Positions 44,668 to 56,689 of a stretch of DNA of 64,000 nt are shown here, piece by piece. Source of the DNA: Lolium rigidum (lineage: Eukaryota > Streptophyta > Magnoliopsida > Poales > Poaceae); assembly GCF_022539505.1 (NCBI RefSeq), contig NC_061513.1, positions 348,173,696 to 348,237,695 of the forward strand, written 5' to 3'. The notes beneath the pieces were generated by a model. That model did not search any database. It was not told the DNA's origin and saw only the letters and a list, made by a program, of their open reading frames with translations. The first letter of the stretch is position 1. Each line of letters opens with the position of its first letter. The translations under genes were made by a program, and so were the position numbers.

Positions 44668-46386
44668 TGATACGTCTCCGACGTATCGATAATTTCTTAT
44701 GTTCCATGCCACATTATTGATGATATCTACATGTTTTATACACATTATATGTCATATTTATGCGTTTTCCGGAACTAACCTATTGACGAGATGCCGAAGG
44801 GCCGGTTCTGTTTTCTACTGTTTTTGGTTAGGAAATCCTAGTAAGGAAATATTCTCGGAATTGGACGAAATCAACGCCCGAGTCTTATAATTGGACGAAG
44901 CTTCCGGAACACCCGAGAGCCGCCGGAGGGGAGCCACAGGGGCCCCACACAACACCACAGGCGCGGCCGGAGGGGGCCGCGCCCCCTACGTGTCGTCGCC
45001 TCGTTGACCCTCCGACTCCGCCTCTTCGCCTATATAAAGGTCCACGACCTAAAACACGTTCGACGAAACCGAGAGAAAACCTTCCGAGCCGCCGCCATCG
45101 CGAAGCCAAGATACCGGGGACAGGAGTCTCGTTCCGGCACGCCGCCGGGACGGGGAAGTGCCCCGGAAGGCTTCTCCATCGACACCACCGCCATCTTCAT
45201 CAACGCTGCTTGTCTCCCATGAGGAGGGAGTAGTTCTCCATCGAGGCTCGGGGCTGTACCGGTAGCTATGTGGTTAATCTCTCTCCTATGTACTTCAATA
45301 CAATAATCTCATGAGCTGCCTTACATGATTGAGATTCATATGATGATGCTTGTAATCTAGATGTCATTATGCTAGTCAAGTGGATTTTACTTATGTGATA
45401 TCCGGAGACTCCTTGTCCCACGTGTGTAAAGGTGACAGTGTGTGCACCGTGTGGGTCTCTTAGCCTATATTTCACAGAATACGTATTCACTGTTATGAAT
45501 GGCATAGTGAAGTGCTTATTTATATCCCTTTATGATTGCAATGTGTTTTGTATCACAATATATCTGCATGCTACTCTAGTGATGTTATTAAAGTAGTTTA
45601 TTCCTCCTGCACGGTGTAATGGTGACAGTGTGTGCATCGTGTTAGTACTTGGCGTAGGCTATGATTGTGATCTCTTGTAGATTATGAAGTTAACTATTGC
45701 TATGATGGTATCGATGTGATCTATGCCTCCTTTCGTAGCGTGAAGGTGACAGTGTGCATGCTATGTTAGTACTTGGTTTGGTTATGTTGATCTGTTATGC
45801 ACTCTAAGGTTATTTAAATATGAACATTGAATATTGTGGAGCTTGTTAACTCCGGCATTGAGGGTTCGTGTAATCCTACACGATTAGTGCTTGTTCATCA
45901 TCCAACAAAAGGGTGTAGAGTCTAGCATCTATCTATTTATTCTGTTATGTGATCAATGTTGAGAGTGTCCACTAGTGAAAGTATGATCCCTAGGCCTTGT
46001 TCCTAAATACTTGCTATCCTTTGCTTGTTTCTTGTTTTCTGCATCTTTACTTCCTGCAATATTACTACCATCAACGCACGCCAGACAAGCACTTTTACGG
46101 CGCCGTTACTACTGCTCATATTCATTCATACCACTTGTATTTCACTATCTCTTCGCCGAACTAGTGCACCTATACATCTGACAACTGTATTAGGTGTGTT
46201 GGGGACACAAGAGACTTCTTGTATCGTGATTGCGGGCTTGCTTGAGAGGGATATCTTTGTCCTCTTCCTCCCTGAGTTCGATAAACCTTGGGTGATCCAC
46301 TTAAGCGAAACTTGCTGCTGTTCTACAAACCTCTGCTCTTGGAGGCCCAACACTGTCTACAAGAATAGAAGCACCCGTAGACATCA
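44668..46386 (+). repeat. 3' LTR of family B copy 1, 1719 bp
   Basis: Same ends as the 5' LTR; directly followed by the CTGAG duplication. Confidence 0.9.
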
Positions 46387-46391
46387 CTGAG

Positions 46392-46817
46392 ACATATTTA
46401 TAATACTTTATGTAGATGACATATAGTTGGTTATAAATGATGTAATTATATACTTGATTAAAAGGTTTCATTGAGAATTAACTTCAATGAAAGGATATGG
46501 ACTGAAACATATTTAGTGTCAAGATCTATGAAGATAGATTGAAACACATAATAAGTTTAAGTCAAAGTACATAGAATGGATATTGAAGTAGTTCAATATA
46601 GAAATATTAAGAAAATGTTCTTGTCATGTGAAGGTTTAACAAGACTTGAGTGTATCTGACACTCAATGAGTAAAAACACATGAGTGATTTTAGATCACGA
46701 TTAATATGTACAAATTCAGATATCCTGTGCTCTAAAGTGTTATGAGCATGTACCAGAATGATTCATGTGATGATCATTGGAAGACAGTGAGAATATCCTT
46801 GGGTACTTTAGAAGAAC

Positions 46818-46866
<49 letters not shown>

Positions 46867-47390
46867 TTGAATGGGGTAATGACAAACAAATCGTTGTAAG
46901 GTGTTGCACCGATATTAGTTTGGTCACATATAAAAATGAATTTCAAATCTCAATTAGGCTAAGTGTTTTTTAAAAGGTAGCACAATGCTAGATTTAGAAG
47001 AGTTCCAAATATTGTGACGGATTCTACAAACGAAGGCAGAGTATGTCATTGTTTTAACAATGACTGAGGATGTTAAGTCGAAAAGTTCTTTGAGAACTTG
47101 GTGTAGTTTCGATAGTGTCAGAACTTTGAAGCTATATTGTATGTGACAATATTAGTGACATATTTCAGACCGCGGAATTAAGGTTCCACCAGAAGACCAA
47201 CCATATTTAATGCCGAATCATTTGGAAAATGAGTGATGCGTGAAGACGCAAATGAATTGCAAAATACATACGTTTCTGAGCATGTCAGGTCCGTTGACTA
47301 AAACCTCTCCCATGAGCAAAACATGATAAAGCACGAGAAGGCCAAGGTGTTATATCTTTACAAATGTAAACTAGATTATTGACTCTAGTG
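46392..47390 (+). pseudogene. Copia pol relic, part after the family B insertion
   Basis: FIILYVDDI (YVDD codons at about 46409-46420) is the Copia reverse transcriptase active site, immediately after the family B insertion. The rest (to RNase H) is spread over many short frames with stops. Confidence 0.65.
46820..46863. repeat. (AT)n microsatellite
   Basis: Uninterrupted AT dinucleotides inside the Copia relic. Confidence 0.95.
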
Positions 47391-47403
47391 CAAGTGGGAG
47401 AGC
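47391..47403 (+). promoter_or_regulatory. Polypurine tract of the Copia element
   Basis: AAGTGGGAGAGC directly before the 3' LTR, as in BARE1/Angela elements. Confidence 0.75.
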
Positions 47404-47986
47404 TGTTGGAGATATGCCCAAGAGGCAATAATAAAATGGTTATTATAATATATCTTTGTGTTTATGATAAATGTTTGCATACCATGCTATAATTGTATTA
47501 ACCGAAACATTGATACATGTGTGTTATGTAAACAATAAGGAGTCCCTAGTAAGCCTCTTGTATAACTAGCTTGTTGATTAATAGATGATCATTGTTTCAT
47601 GATCATGAACATTGGATGTTATTAATAACAAGGTTATGTCATTAGGTGAATTATATAATGGACACACACCCAAATAAGCGTAGCATAAGATCACGTCATT
47701 AAGTTCAGTTTGCTATTCGCTTTCGATACATAGTTACCTAGTCCTTCGACCATGAGATCATGTAAATCACTTATACCGGAAGGGTACTTTGATTACATCA
47801 AACGCCACTGCGTAAATGGGTGGTTATAAAGGTGGGATTAAGTATTCGGAAAGTATGAGTTGAGGCATATGGATCAAGAGTGGGATTTGTCCATCCCGAT
47901 GACGGATAGATATACTCTGGGCCCTCTCGGTGGAATGTCGTCTGATTAGCTTGCAAGCATGTGAATGGTTCACAAGAAATGATATG
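47404..47986 (+). repeat. 3' LTR of the Copia element, first 583 bp
   Basis: Nearly identical to the start of 33610-35374; broken after ATATG (47982-47986) by the family A LTR. Confidence 0.9.
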
Positions 47987-48522
47987 TGATACGTCTCAAA
48001 CGTATCTATAATTTCTTATGTTCCATGCTAGTTTTATGACAATACTCACATGTTTAATATACACTTTACATCATTTTGATGCATTTTCCGGCACTAACCC
48101 ATTAACAAGATGCCGAAGCGCAGTTCCTGTTTTCTGCTCTTTTTGGTTTCAGAAATCCTACACAGGAAATATTCTCAGAATTGGACGAAACAAAAGCCAA
48201 CGGTCTTATTTTGCACGGAGCCTTCCAGAAGTCCGAAGAGGAGACGAAGAGGGGCGACGAGGCGGCCACACCCTAGGGGGGCGCGGCACCACCCCTAGGC
48301 GTGCCGCCCTATGGGGTGGGCCCCTCGGGCGCCTCCCGACTCTGCCCCTTCGCCTATAAATTCTCTCCGTCGCGAAAACCCTATCACCGAGAGCCACAAT
48401 ACGAGAAAAGTTCCAGAGACGCCGCCGCCGCCAATCCCATCTCGGGGGATTCAGGAGATCGCCTCCGGCACCCTGCCGGAGAGGGGAATCATCACCGGAG
48501 GGCTCTACATCACCATGCCCGC
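47987..48522 (+). repeat. Family A LTR, first part
   Basis: It opens TGATACGTCTCAAACGTATC and corresponds to the reverse complement of 5780-6322. TATA-like CCTATAAA at 48353-48360. It is split at 48522 by family B copy 2 and continues at 55435. Confidence 0.85.
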
Positions 48523-50221
48523 TGATGTCTACGGGAGCTTCTATTCTTGTAGACAGTGTTGGGCCTCCAAGAGGAGAGGTTTGTAGAACAGCAGCAAGTT
48601 TCCCTTAAGTGGATACCCAAGGTTTATCGAACTCAGGGAGGAAGAGGTCAAAGATATCCCTCTCATGCAACCCTCGCAACCACAAAGCAAGAAGTCTCTT
48701 GTGTCCCCAACACACCTAATAGGTGCACTAGTTCGGCGAAGAGATAGTGAAATACAGGTGGTATGAATAAGTAGTAGCAACGGCAGAAAAGTGCTACGCC
48801 GGGACGGTAAACAAGCGAGTAGTAATGTAGCAGATAGTAACGCAAGCAGGTAGTAAACAAGCAGTAGTAACTCAGCGGTATTTAGGAACAAGGCCTAGGG
48901 ATTACACTTTCACTAGTGGACACTCTCAACATTGATCACATAACGAGAATAGATAAATGCATACTCTACACTTTTGTTGGATGATGAACACATTGCGTAG
49001 GATTACACGAACCCTCAATGCCGGAGTTAACAAGCTCCACAATAATGCTCATATTTTAGTAACCTTTAGTGTAAGATAGATCAACGGACTAAACCAAGTA
49101 CTAGCATAGCATGCACACTGTCACCTTCATGCATATGTAGGAGGAATAGATCACATCAATATTATCATAGCAATAGTTAACTTCGCGATCTACAAGAGAT
49201 CGTGATCATAGCATAAACCAAGTACTAACACGGTGCACGCACTGTCACCTTTGCACACATGCAGGAGGAATAAACTACTTTAATAACAAATCACTAGAGT
49301 AGCACATAGATAAATTGTGATACAAAACATGTTGCAATCTTAAAGAGATATAAATAAGCACCTCACTATGCCATTCAACAGTGAATAAGTATTCTGTGAA
49401 ATCTAGCCTAAGAGACCCACACGGTGCACACACTCGTCACCTTTACACACGTGGGACTAGGAGTCTCCAGGAGATCACATAAGTAAAACTCACTTGACTA
49501 GCATAATGACATCTAGATTACAAGCATCATCATATGAATCTCAATCATGTAAGGCAGCTCATGAGATTATTGTATTGAAGCACATAGGAGAGAGATGAAC
49601 CACATAGCTACCGGTACAGCCCCGAGCCTCGATGGAGAACTACTCCCTCCTCATGGGAGCAGCAGCGGTGATGAAGATGGCGGTGGAGATGGCAGCGGTG
49701 TCGATGGAGAAGCCTTCCGGGGCACTTCCCCGCTCCGGCGAGGTGCCGGAACAGAGATCCTGTCCCCCGGATCTTGGCTTCGCGATGGCGGCGGCTCGGA
49801 AGGTTTTCGTGGGTTTCGTCAATTGGTGTAGGGTTTTCGATCCGGGGGCTTTATATAGGCGGAGAGGCGGCGCAGGAAGGTCGAAGGGGGGCCCACACCC
49901 TAGGGCGGCGCGGCCCCCTCGGCCGCGCCGGCCTAGGGTTTGGTGGCCCCGTGGCCCCCCTCCGACCTCTCGGTGTGTTCCGGATGCTTCCGGGGATTCT
50001 AAGATCTTTGGCGTTGATTTCGTCCGATTCCGAGAATATTTCGTTACTAGGATTTCGAAACCAAAAACAGCAGAAAACAGGAACCGGCACTTCGGCATCT
50101 TGTTAATAGGTTAGTTCCGTAAAATGCACGAATATGACATAAAGTGTGCATAAAACATGTAGATAACATCAATAATGTGGCATGGAACACAAGAAATTAT
50201 CGATACGTTGGAGACGTATCA
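48523..50221 (-). repeat. 3' LTR of family B copy 2, 1699 bp
   Basis: Minus-strand TGATACGTCTCCAACG start at 50221 and GTAGACATCA end at 48523. The polypurine motif (minus CTAAGCTTGGGGATGC) abuts it at 50222. Confidence 0.9.
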
Positions 50222-52821
50222 GCATCCCCAAGCTTAGTTCCGCTCGTCCCGAGCAAGGTAAAACGATAACAAAGATAATTTCTGGAGTGACATGCCATCA
50301 TAAACTTGATCATACTATTTGTAAAGCATATGTAGTGAATGCAGCGATCAAAACAATATGTATGACATGAGTAAACAAGTGAATCATAAAGCAAAGACTT
50401 TTCATGAATAGCACTTCAAGACAAGCATCAATAAGTCTTGCATAAGAGTTAACTCATAAAGCAATAATTCAAAGTAAAGGTATTGAAGCAACACAAAAGA
50501 AGATTAAATTTCAGCGGTTGCTTTCAACTTGTAACATGTATATCTCATGGATATTGTCAACATAGAGTAATATAATAAGTGCAATAAGCAAGTATGTAGG
50601 AATCAATGCACAAGTTCACACAAGTGTTTGCTTCTTGAGGTGGAGAGAAATAGGTGAACTGACTCAACATTGAAAGTAAAAGAATGGTCCTCATAGAGGA
50701 AAAGCATCGATTGCTATATTTGTGCTAGAGCTTTGATTTTGAAAACATGAAACAATTTTGTCAACGGTAGTAATAAAGCATATGCATCATGTAAATTATA
50801 TCTTATAAGTTGCAAGCCTCATGCATAGTGTACCAATAGTGCCCGCACCTTGTCCTAATTAGCTTGGACTACCCGGATTATCACCGCAATACATATGCTT
50901 TAACCAAGTTTCACAAAGGGGTACCTCTATGCCGCCTGTACAAAGGTCTAAGGAGAAAGCTCGCATTTGGATTTCTCGCTTTTGATTATTCTCAACTTAG
51001 ACATCCATACCGGGACAACATAGACAACATATAATGCACTCCTCTTTTAATGCTTTAAGCATTTGACAACAATTAATTCCTTTCTCATTAGAGATTTGAG
51101 GATGTTTGTCCAAAACTGAAACTTCCACCATGGATCATGGCTTTAGTTAGCGGCCCAATGTTCTTCTCTCACAATATGCATGCTCAAACCATTCAACTCG
51201 GTGTAGATCGCCCTTACTTCGTACAAGACGAACATGCATAGCAACTCACATGAAATTCAACAATGAGTTGATGGCGTTCCCCAGTAAACATGGTTATCGC
51301 ACAACAAGCAACTTAATAAGAGATAAAGTGCATAATTACATATTCAATACCACAATAGTTTTTAAGCTATTTGTCCCATGAGCTATATATTGCAAAGGTG
51401 AATGATGGAATTTTAAAGGTAGCACTCAAGCAATTCACTTTGGAATGGCGGGAAAATACCATGTAGTATAGGTAGGTATGGTGGACACAAATGGCATAGT
51501 GGTTGGCTCAAGTATTTTGGATGCATGAGAAGTATTCCCACTCGATACAAGGTTTAGGCTAGCAAGGCTTATTTGAAACAAACACAAGGATGAACCGGTG
51601 CAGCAAAACTCACATAAAAGACATATTGAAAACATTATAAGACTCTACACCTTCTTCCTTGTTGTTCAAAACTCAATACTAGAAATTATCTAGACTTTAG
51701 AGAGACCAATTATGCAAACCAAATTTTAGCATGCTCTATGTATTCTTCACTAATAGGTGCAAAGTATATGATGCAAGAGCTTAAACATGAGCACAAAAAT
51801 TGCCAAGTATCACATTACCCAAGACATTATAGCAATTACTACATGTATCATTTTCCAATTCCAACCATATAACAATTTAACGAAGAGGAAACTTCGCCAT
51901 GAATATTATGAGCTAAGAACACATGTGTTCATATGAACCAATGGAGCGTGTCTCTCTCCCACACAAGCATGATGTAATCCAATTTATTCAAACACAAACA
52001 AAAACAAAAGCAACACGAGACGCTCCAAGTAAAGCACATAAGATGTGGCCGAATAAAAATATAGTTTCAAGAGAAGGAACCTGATAATTTATCGATGAAG
52101 AAGGGGATGCCTTGGGCATCCCCAAGCTTAGACGCTTGAGTCTTCTTGATATATGCAGGGATGAACCACCGGGCATCCCCAAGCTTAGACTTTTCACTCT
52201 CCTTGATCATAGTATATCATCCTCCTCTCTTGACCCTTGAAAACTTCCTCCACACCAAACTCGAAACAACTCATTAGAGGGTTAGTGGACAATAAAAATT
52301 AACATGTTCAGAGGTGACACAATCATTCTTAACACTTCTGGACATTGCATAAAGCTACTGGACATTAATGGATCAAAGAAATTCATCCAACATAGCAAAA
52401 GAGGCAATGCGAAATAAAATGCAGAATCTGTCAAAACAGAACAATCCGTAAAGATGGATTTTATTAGGCCACCAGACTTGCTCAAATGAAAATGCTCAAA
52501 TTGAATGAAAGTTGCGTACATATCTGAGGATCACTCACGTAAATTGGCATAATTTTCTGAGTTACCTACAGAGAATTAGACCCAGATTCGTGACAGCAAA
52601 GAAATCTGTTTCTCGCGCAGTAATCCAAATCTAGTACTTACTTTACTATCAAAGACTTTACTTGGCACAACAAAACACAAAACTAAGATAAGGAGAGGTT
52701 GCTACAGTAGTAAACAACTTCCAAGACACAAATATAAAACAAAGTACTGTAGCAAAATAACACATGGGTTATCTCCCAAGAAGTTCTTTCTTTTTAGCCA
52801 TTAAGATGGGCTCAAGCAGTT
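50222..52821 (-). other. Family B copy 2 non-coding interior
   Basis: Counterpart of 42080-44667. CTAAGCTTGGGGATGC (minus strand) occurs at the LTR and again near 52118 and 52175. No gene. Confidence 0.6.
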
Positions 52822-53560
52822 TTAATGATGCACTCGCAAGAAATAGTATTTGAAGCAAAAGAGAGCATCAAGAGGCAAATTCAAAACACATTTAAGTCTA
52901 ACATGCTTCCTATGCATAGGAATCTTGTAAATAAACAAGTTCATGAAGAGCAAAGTAACAAGCATAGGAAGATAAAACAAGTGTAGCTTCAAAAATTTCA
53001 GCACATAGAGAGGCATTTTAGTAACATGAAAATTTCTACAACCATATTTTCCTCTCTCATAATAACTTTCAGTAGCATCATGAGCAAACTCAACAATATA
53101 ACTATCACATAAAGCATTCTTATCATGAGTCTCATGCATAAAATTATTACTCTCCACATAAGCATAATCGAATTTTATTAGTTGTAGTGGGAGCAAATTC
53201 AACAAAGTAGCTATCATTATTATTCTCATCAAGTGTAGGAGGCATAGTATAATCACAACAAAATTTACTCTCCATAGTAGGTGGCACAAAAAGACCACTA
53301 TCATTATCATCATCAGAAATAGGAGGCAAAGTATCATCAAAGAAAATTTTCTCCTCAATGCTTGTGGGATTAAAAAGATCATGAAAACCAGCTTCCCCAA
53401 GCTTAGCATTTACCATATCATTATCAACAATGGTGTTCAAAGCATTCATACTAATATTACTACCAGCATGCAAAGAAGATTTCATAGGTTTTTTAATTTC
53501 CGCATCAAACAATCCATGTTTTAAATCAGGAAATAGAATAAGAAGCTCACTCTTGTACAT
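52822..53560 (-). pseudogene. Family B ORF in copy 2, one frameshift
   Basis: MYKSELLILFPDLKHGLFDA starts at 53560 and runs in frame to about 53170, where one extra base (compare copy 1, AAAATTGATTATGCC) shifts the frame. The next frame continues DYAYVESNNFMHETHDKNAL, ESYYERGKYGCRNFHVTKMP, the hydrophobic LKLHLFYLPMLVTLLFMN segment and KIPMHRKHVRLKCV to the stop at 52822. It contains an extra segment (SSLHAGSN) against copy 1. Apart from the one-base insert it is the more complete copy of the two. Function unknown. Confidence 0.6.
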
Positions 53561-53635
53561 TATGCCAAACTAGTGTAAACAAGAAACAACAAGATGCAAT
53601 TGCAGGATCTAAAGGAAATAGCTTTGAGCACACAC

Positions 53636-53724
53636 ACAACGGCGCCGGAAAAATACTTTACCTGAGACCGTAGTATGAGTGCCTTTTTACCTTTCCTCCC
53701 TGACAACGGCGCCGTAAAAGTGCT
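53636..53724 (-). promoter_or_regulatory. Primer-binding region of family B copy 2
   Basis: On the minus strand GGCGCCGTTGTCAGGGA (about 53696-53712) lies next to the 5' LTR; a second GGCGCCGTTG is near 53638, mirroring the repeated primer region of copy 1. Confidence 0.6.
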
Positions 53725-55429
53725 TGATGTCTACGGGAGCTTCTATTCTTGTAGACGTTGTTGGGCCTCCAAGAGCGAGAGGTTTGTAGAACAGCAGAAG
53801 AAGTTTCCCTTAAGTGGATACCCAAGGTTTATCGAACTCGAGGAGGAAGAGGTCAAAGATATCCCTCTCATGCAACCCCGCAACCACAAAGCAAGAAGTC
53901 TCTTGTGTCCCCAACACACCTAATAGGTGCACTAGTTCGGCGAAGAGATAGTGAAATACAAGTGGTATGAATAAGTAGTAGCAACGGCAGAAAAGTGCTT
54001 CGCCCAGGACGTAGAACAAGCGAGTAGTAATGTAGCAGTAGTAACGCAGAAGTAGTAAACAAGCAGTAGTAACTCAGCAGTATTTAGGAACAAGGCCTAG
54101 GGATTACACTTTCACTAGTGGACACTCTCAACATTGATCACATAACAGAATAGATAAATGCATACTCTACACTTTTGTTGGATGATGAACACATTGCGTA
54201 GGATTACACGAACCCTCAATGCCGGAGTTAACAAGCTCCACAATAATGCTCATATTTTAGTAACCTTTAGTGTAAGATAGATCAACAGGACTAAACCAAG
54301 TACTAGCATAGCATGCACACTGTCACCTTCATGCATATGTAGGAGGAATAGATCACATCAATATTATCATAGCAATAGTTAACTTCGCGATCTACAAGAG
54401 ATCATGATCATAGCATAAACCAAGTACTAACACGGTGCACGCACTGTCACCTTTGCACACATGCAGGAGGAATAAACTACTTTAATAACAAATCACTAGA
54501 GTAGCACATAGATAAATTGTGATACAAAACATGTTGCAATCTTAAAGAGATATAAATAAGCACCTCACTATGCCATTCAACAGTTGAATAAGTATTCTGT
54601 GAAATCTAGCCTAAGAGACCCACACGGTGCACACACTCGTCACCTTTACACACGTGGGACTAGGAGTCTCCGGAGATCACATAAGTAAAACTCACTTGAC
54701 TAGCATAATGACATCTAGATTACAAGCATCATCATATGAATCTCAATCATGTAAGGCAGCTCATGAGATTATTGTATTGAAGCACATAGGAGAGAGATGA
54801 ACCACATAGCTACCGGTACAGCCCCGAGCCTCGATGGAGAACTACTCCCTCCTCATGGGAGCAGCAGCGGTGATGAAGATGGCGGTGGAGATGGCAGCGG
54901 TGTCGATGGAGAAGCCTTCCGGGGCACTTCCCCGCTCCGGCAGGGTGCCGGAACAGAGATCCCGTCCCCCGCATCTTGGCTTCGCGATGGCGGCGGCTCG
55001 GGAAGGTTTTCGTGGGTTTCGTCAATTGGTCTCAGGGTTTTCGATCCAGGGGCTTTTTATAGGCGAAGAGGCGGCGCAGGAAGGTCGAAGGGGGCCCACA
55101 CCCTAGGGCGGCGCGGCCCCCCTCGGCCGCGCGCCAGCCTAGGGTTTGGTGGCCCCGTGGCCCCTCTCCGACCTCTCTCGGTGTGTTCCGGATGCTTCCG
55201 GGGATTCTAAGATCTTTGGCGTTGATTTCGTCCGATTCCGAGAATATTTCGTTACTAGGATTTCTGAAACCAAAAACAGCAGAAAACAGAACTGGCACTT
55301 CGGCATCTTGTTAATAGGTTAGTTCCAGAAAATGCACGAATATGACATAAAGTGTGCATAAAACATGTATATAACATCAATAATGTGGCATGGAACACAA
55401 GAAATTATCGATACGTTGGAGACGTATCA
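53725..55429 (-). repeat. 5' LTR of family B copy 2, 1705 bp
   Basis: Same ends as the partner LTR. The TATA region reads CTATAAAAAG on the minus strand near 55045-55056, differing from the other copies. Confidence 0.9.
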
Positions 55430-55434
55430 CCCGC

Positions 55435-56286
55435 CTCCGGACTGATGCGTGAGTAGTTCATCCTTGGACTATGGGTCCATAGCAGTAGCTAGATGGTTGT
55501 CTTCTCCTCTTGTGCTATCATGTTTAGATCTTGTGAGCTGCCTATCATGATCAAGATCATCTATTTGTAATGCTACATGTTGCGTTTGTTGGGATCCGAT
55601 GAATATGGAATACTATGTCAAGTTGATTATCGATCTATCATATATGTGTTGTTTATGATCTTGCATGCTCTCCGTTGCTAGTAGAGGCTCTGGCCAAGTT
55701 AATACTTGTAACTCCAAGAGGGAGTATTTATGCTCGATAGTGGGTTCATGCCTCCATTGAATCCGGGACAAGGATGTGAAAGTTCTAAGGTTGTGGATGT
55801 GTTGTTGCCACTAGGGATAAAACATCGATGCTTTGTCTAAGGATATTTGTGTTGATTACATTACACATAGTACTTAATGCAATTGTCTGTTGTTTGCAAC
55901 TTAATACTGGATGGGGTGCGGATGCTAACCCAAAGGTGGACTTTTTAGGCATAGATGTATGCTAGATAGCAGTCTATGTTATTTGTCGTAATGTCCTAAT
56001 TAAATCTCATAGTAGTCATCATGATATATGTATGTGCATCTCTATTTGTCAATTGCCCAACTGTAATTTGTTCACCCAACATGCTATTTATCTTATTGGA
56101 GAGACACCACTAGTGAACTGTGGACCCCGGTCCATTCTTTTACATCTGAAATACAATCTAATGCAATCTTTGTTCTCTGTTGTTCTTTGCAAGCAAACAT
56201 CATTCTCCACACCATACGTTTAATACTTTGTTTTCAGCAAGCCGTTGAGATTGACAACCTCACTGTTAAGTTGGGGCAAAGTATTG
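55435..56286 (+). repeat. Family A LTR, second part, runs into the gap
   Basis: It resumes with CTCCGGACTGATGCGTG exactly where 48522 left off (after the CCCGC duplication) and is the reverse complement of about 4932-5778. About 260 bp of the LTR end, seen at 4670-4930, is missing into the gap. Confidence 0.85.
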
Positions 56287-56386
56287 NNNNNNNNNNNNNN
56301 NNNNNNNNNNNNNNNNNNNNNNNNNNNNNNNNNNNNNNNNNNNNNNNNNNNNNNNNNNNNNNNNNNNNNNNNNNNNNNNNNNNNNN
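56287..56386. other. Assembly gap, exactly 100 N
   Basis: A run of exactly 100 N is a conventional placeholder, not a measured length. Confidence 0.99.
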
Positions 56387-56615
56387 TTGCATTCATTTAC
56401 ATATGACTTTTGCTCGATCAATTTGTTCATTTCCCGATAGTAACCGACCTGATCCGAGTGCAACATCAAGGACACGAAAAAGAACGCACTCGTCGAGAAC
56501 CCATCTAATTCAAAGTTCAACATCCATAAGAGAAAAGGAAGTCGCATATGAAGGAGCAAGGCTTGTTTGGGAAAGAAGTGATAGCCCAACTTTTGTTTGG
56601 TCTGATGTCTTTTAG
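56387..56615 (+). CDS. Possible C-terminal coding end running out of the gap
   Basis: A frame open from the gap reads SICSFPDSNRPDPSATSRTR, SSTSIREKEVAYEGARLVWE and SDSPTFVWSDVF to a TAG at 56613-56615. A second frame reads CNIKDTKKNALVENPSNSKF and NIHKRKGSRI before a stop. Neither is a protein I recognise. It could be the last exon of a host gene or debris; the gap hides whatever precedes it. Confidence 0.2.
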
Positions 56616-56689
56616 TTTTCATTCTGGTGGGAATGTCGCTGCACCATTTGTTTGTACTGCAGCTCCATAGTGGTAGTTGTTAGTACGTT
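56616..56689. other. Short spacer
   Basis: No feature recognised; possibly 3' UTR of the preceding frame if that is a gene. Confidence 0.3.

Larger units (their letters stand above)
39411..46386 (+). mobile_element. Gypsy-like family B element, copy 1, complete, non-autonomous
   Basis: LTRs at 39411-41138 and 44668-46386 enclose a 3.5 kb interior with an Athila-type primer site, one unknown ORF and 2.6 kb of non-coding sequence. No protease, reverse transcriptase or integrase is present, so it must depend on another element. Five-base duplications CTGAG are perfect. It inserted in the Copia reverse transcriptase, just before the YVDD motif. Confidence 0.85.
33610..47986 (+). mobile_element. 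Copia element of BARE1/Angela type, interrupted twice
   Basis: 5' LTR 33610-35374, primer site 35376-35387, decayed interior, polypurine tract 47391-47403 and the first 583 bp of the 3' LTR (47404-47986). A family B gypsy element occupies 39411-46386 and a family A LTR cuts the 3' LTR at 47987. The missing 3' LTR remainder (about 1.18 kb) is not found in the window. The left flank CTTTC (33605-33609) would be the duplication, which cannot be checked. Confidence 0.85.
48523..55429 (-). mobile_element. Gypsy-like family B element, copy 2, complete, inverted
   Basis: LTRs at 48523-50221 (3') and 53725-55429 (5') with perfect CCCGC duplications at 48518-48522 and 55430-55434. The interior corresponds to copy 1, in reverse orientation. 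It lies inside the family A LTR. Confidence 0.9.

Noticed and set aside
49595..50114. Several 80-160 codon frames in the family B LTRs (also 39501-40015 and 54797-55298)
   Set aside because: They are in GC-rich LTR leader sequence, recur only because the LTRs are repeated, and have no consistent frame between copies.
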